Assembly: GCA_021796175.1 (NCBI GenBank)
Contig: JAJYOM010000112.1
Span: forward strand, 1 to 5,485
Length of the DNA: 5,485 nucleotides
Source: Thermoplasmata archaeon
GTDB taxonomy: Archaea; Thermoplasmatota; Thermoplasmata; Sysuiplasmatales; Sysuiplasmataceae
Reading direction: 5' to 3'
The translations under genes were made by a program, and so were the position numbers. Shown one piece after another: positions 5,382-5,485 of this stretch. Numbering within the stretch: the stretch's first letter is position 1; the number at the start of each line of letters is the position of its first letter. The notes beneath the pieces are model-generated. The model searched no databases and was not told where the DNA came from. It worked only from the letters and a program-made list of their open reading frames with translations.

Positions 5382-5432
5382 GTCTGTGAAATCATGCAAA
5401 TGTGCTTTAAAGAGCAATTGTGTTTCACAGAC
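5382..5432. repeat. Perfect 10 bp inverted repeat around the promoter of the last gene
   Basis: GTCTGTGAAA (5382-5391) and TTTCACAGAC (5423-5432) are exact reverse complements with 31 nt between them. Arm centres are 41 bp apart, close to four helical turns. The spacer holds CTTTAAAG (5405-5412), a TATA-like palindrome, and a nested TGCT/AGCA pair. The second arm ends 14 nt before the ATG at 5447. This suits an operator bound by a dimeric regulator, or a cruciform or hairpin; no regulator is identified. Confidence 0.6.
5406..5411 (+). promoter_or_regulatory. TATA-like element of the Dph6-like gene
   Basis: TTTAAA lies within the spacer of the inverted repeat. Initiation about 25 nt downstream would fall near 5433-5436 and give a leader of about 12 nt before the ATG at 5447. 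The ribosome-binding match is weak (AGG 5433-5435 or 5441-5443), which fits a short-leader message. Confidence 0.45.
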
Positions 5433-5446
5433 AGGAAATTAGGCAG

Positions 5447-5485
5447 ATGGAGAATATTCTTCTTTCCTGGAGCGGCGGCAAAGAC
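5447..5485 (+). CDS. Dph6-like diphthine-ammonia ligase, N-terminal 13 codons only
   Basis: Only MENILLSWSGGKD is visible before the window ends. The SGGKD stretch is the start of an ATP-pyrophosphatase PP-loop. The form LLSWSGGKD directly after the initiator Met is characteristic of the Dph6/ATP_bind_4 family, which uses ATP and ammonia for the last step of diphthamide formation on elongation factor 2. Related enzymes such as QueC and TilS have different residues around the loop (for example SGGLDS or SGGxDS). The promoter sits inside a perfect inverted repeat. With so few residues the family is likely, but the exact reaction is not settled. Confidence 0.68.
   Translation, partial: MENILLSWSGGKD

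Noticed and set aside
5340..5432. Integration (att) site at the tRNA 3' end
   Set aside because: No direct repeat of the tRNA 3' end and no integrase gene are visible in the window.
1..5485. CRISPR array or insertion sequence
   Set aside because: No regularly spaced direct repeats, no recognisable transposase and no terminal inverted repeats with target duplications were found.

Overview
The window reads as a piece of an archaeal chromosome, most likely Thermoplasmata or another euryarchaeal lineage (the lineage is an inference). Three things point to Archaea. A tRNA-Gly gene carries a small intron at the 37/38 position, ribosome-binding sites resemble GAGGTG, and the last gene begins like the diphthamide-pathway ligase Dph6. 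Base composition is moderate. I see no insertion sequence, CRISPR array, rRNA gene or replication origin.

Positions 1-2892 hold a compact same-strand block: the 3' part of an HdrA-family flavin/iron-sulfur protein, a 93-residue winged-helix protein, and a 379-residue membrane protein joining an HdrC-like ferredoxin domain to a six-helix cytochrome b-like domain, the architecture of QmoC. Spacing is 10 bp and then a 4 bp overlap, so they are probably cotranscribed. Together they suggest a membrane-attached, quinone-linked heterodisulfide-reductase-like electron transfer module. No HdrB-type catalytic subunit is visible; it could lie upstream. The inserted ferredoxin domain of the HdrA protein has lost four of its eight expected cluster cysteines.

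Positions 2893-3306 are a 414 bp gap without a convincing gene. It contains a perfect 8 bp inverted repeat and a minus-strand open frame that I do not recognise. Positions 3307-5082 encode a cytoplasmic prolyl oligopeptidase (S9A) with an intact Ser-Asp-His triad and a shorter N-terminal/propeller part than the mammalian enzyme.

Positions 5083-5485 are dense in structure: a hairpin after the peptidase gene, a tRNA-Gly(UCC) with a 13-nt intron, hairpins abutting both tRNA ends, a perfect 10 bp inverted repeat framing a TATA-like element, and the first 13 codons of a Dph6-like ATP-pyrophosphatase. This last stretch and the HdrA/QmoC-like module are the most interesting parts. I found no clear evidence of a wholly new system.
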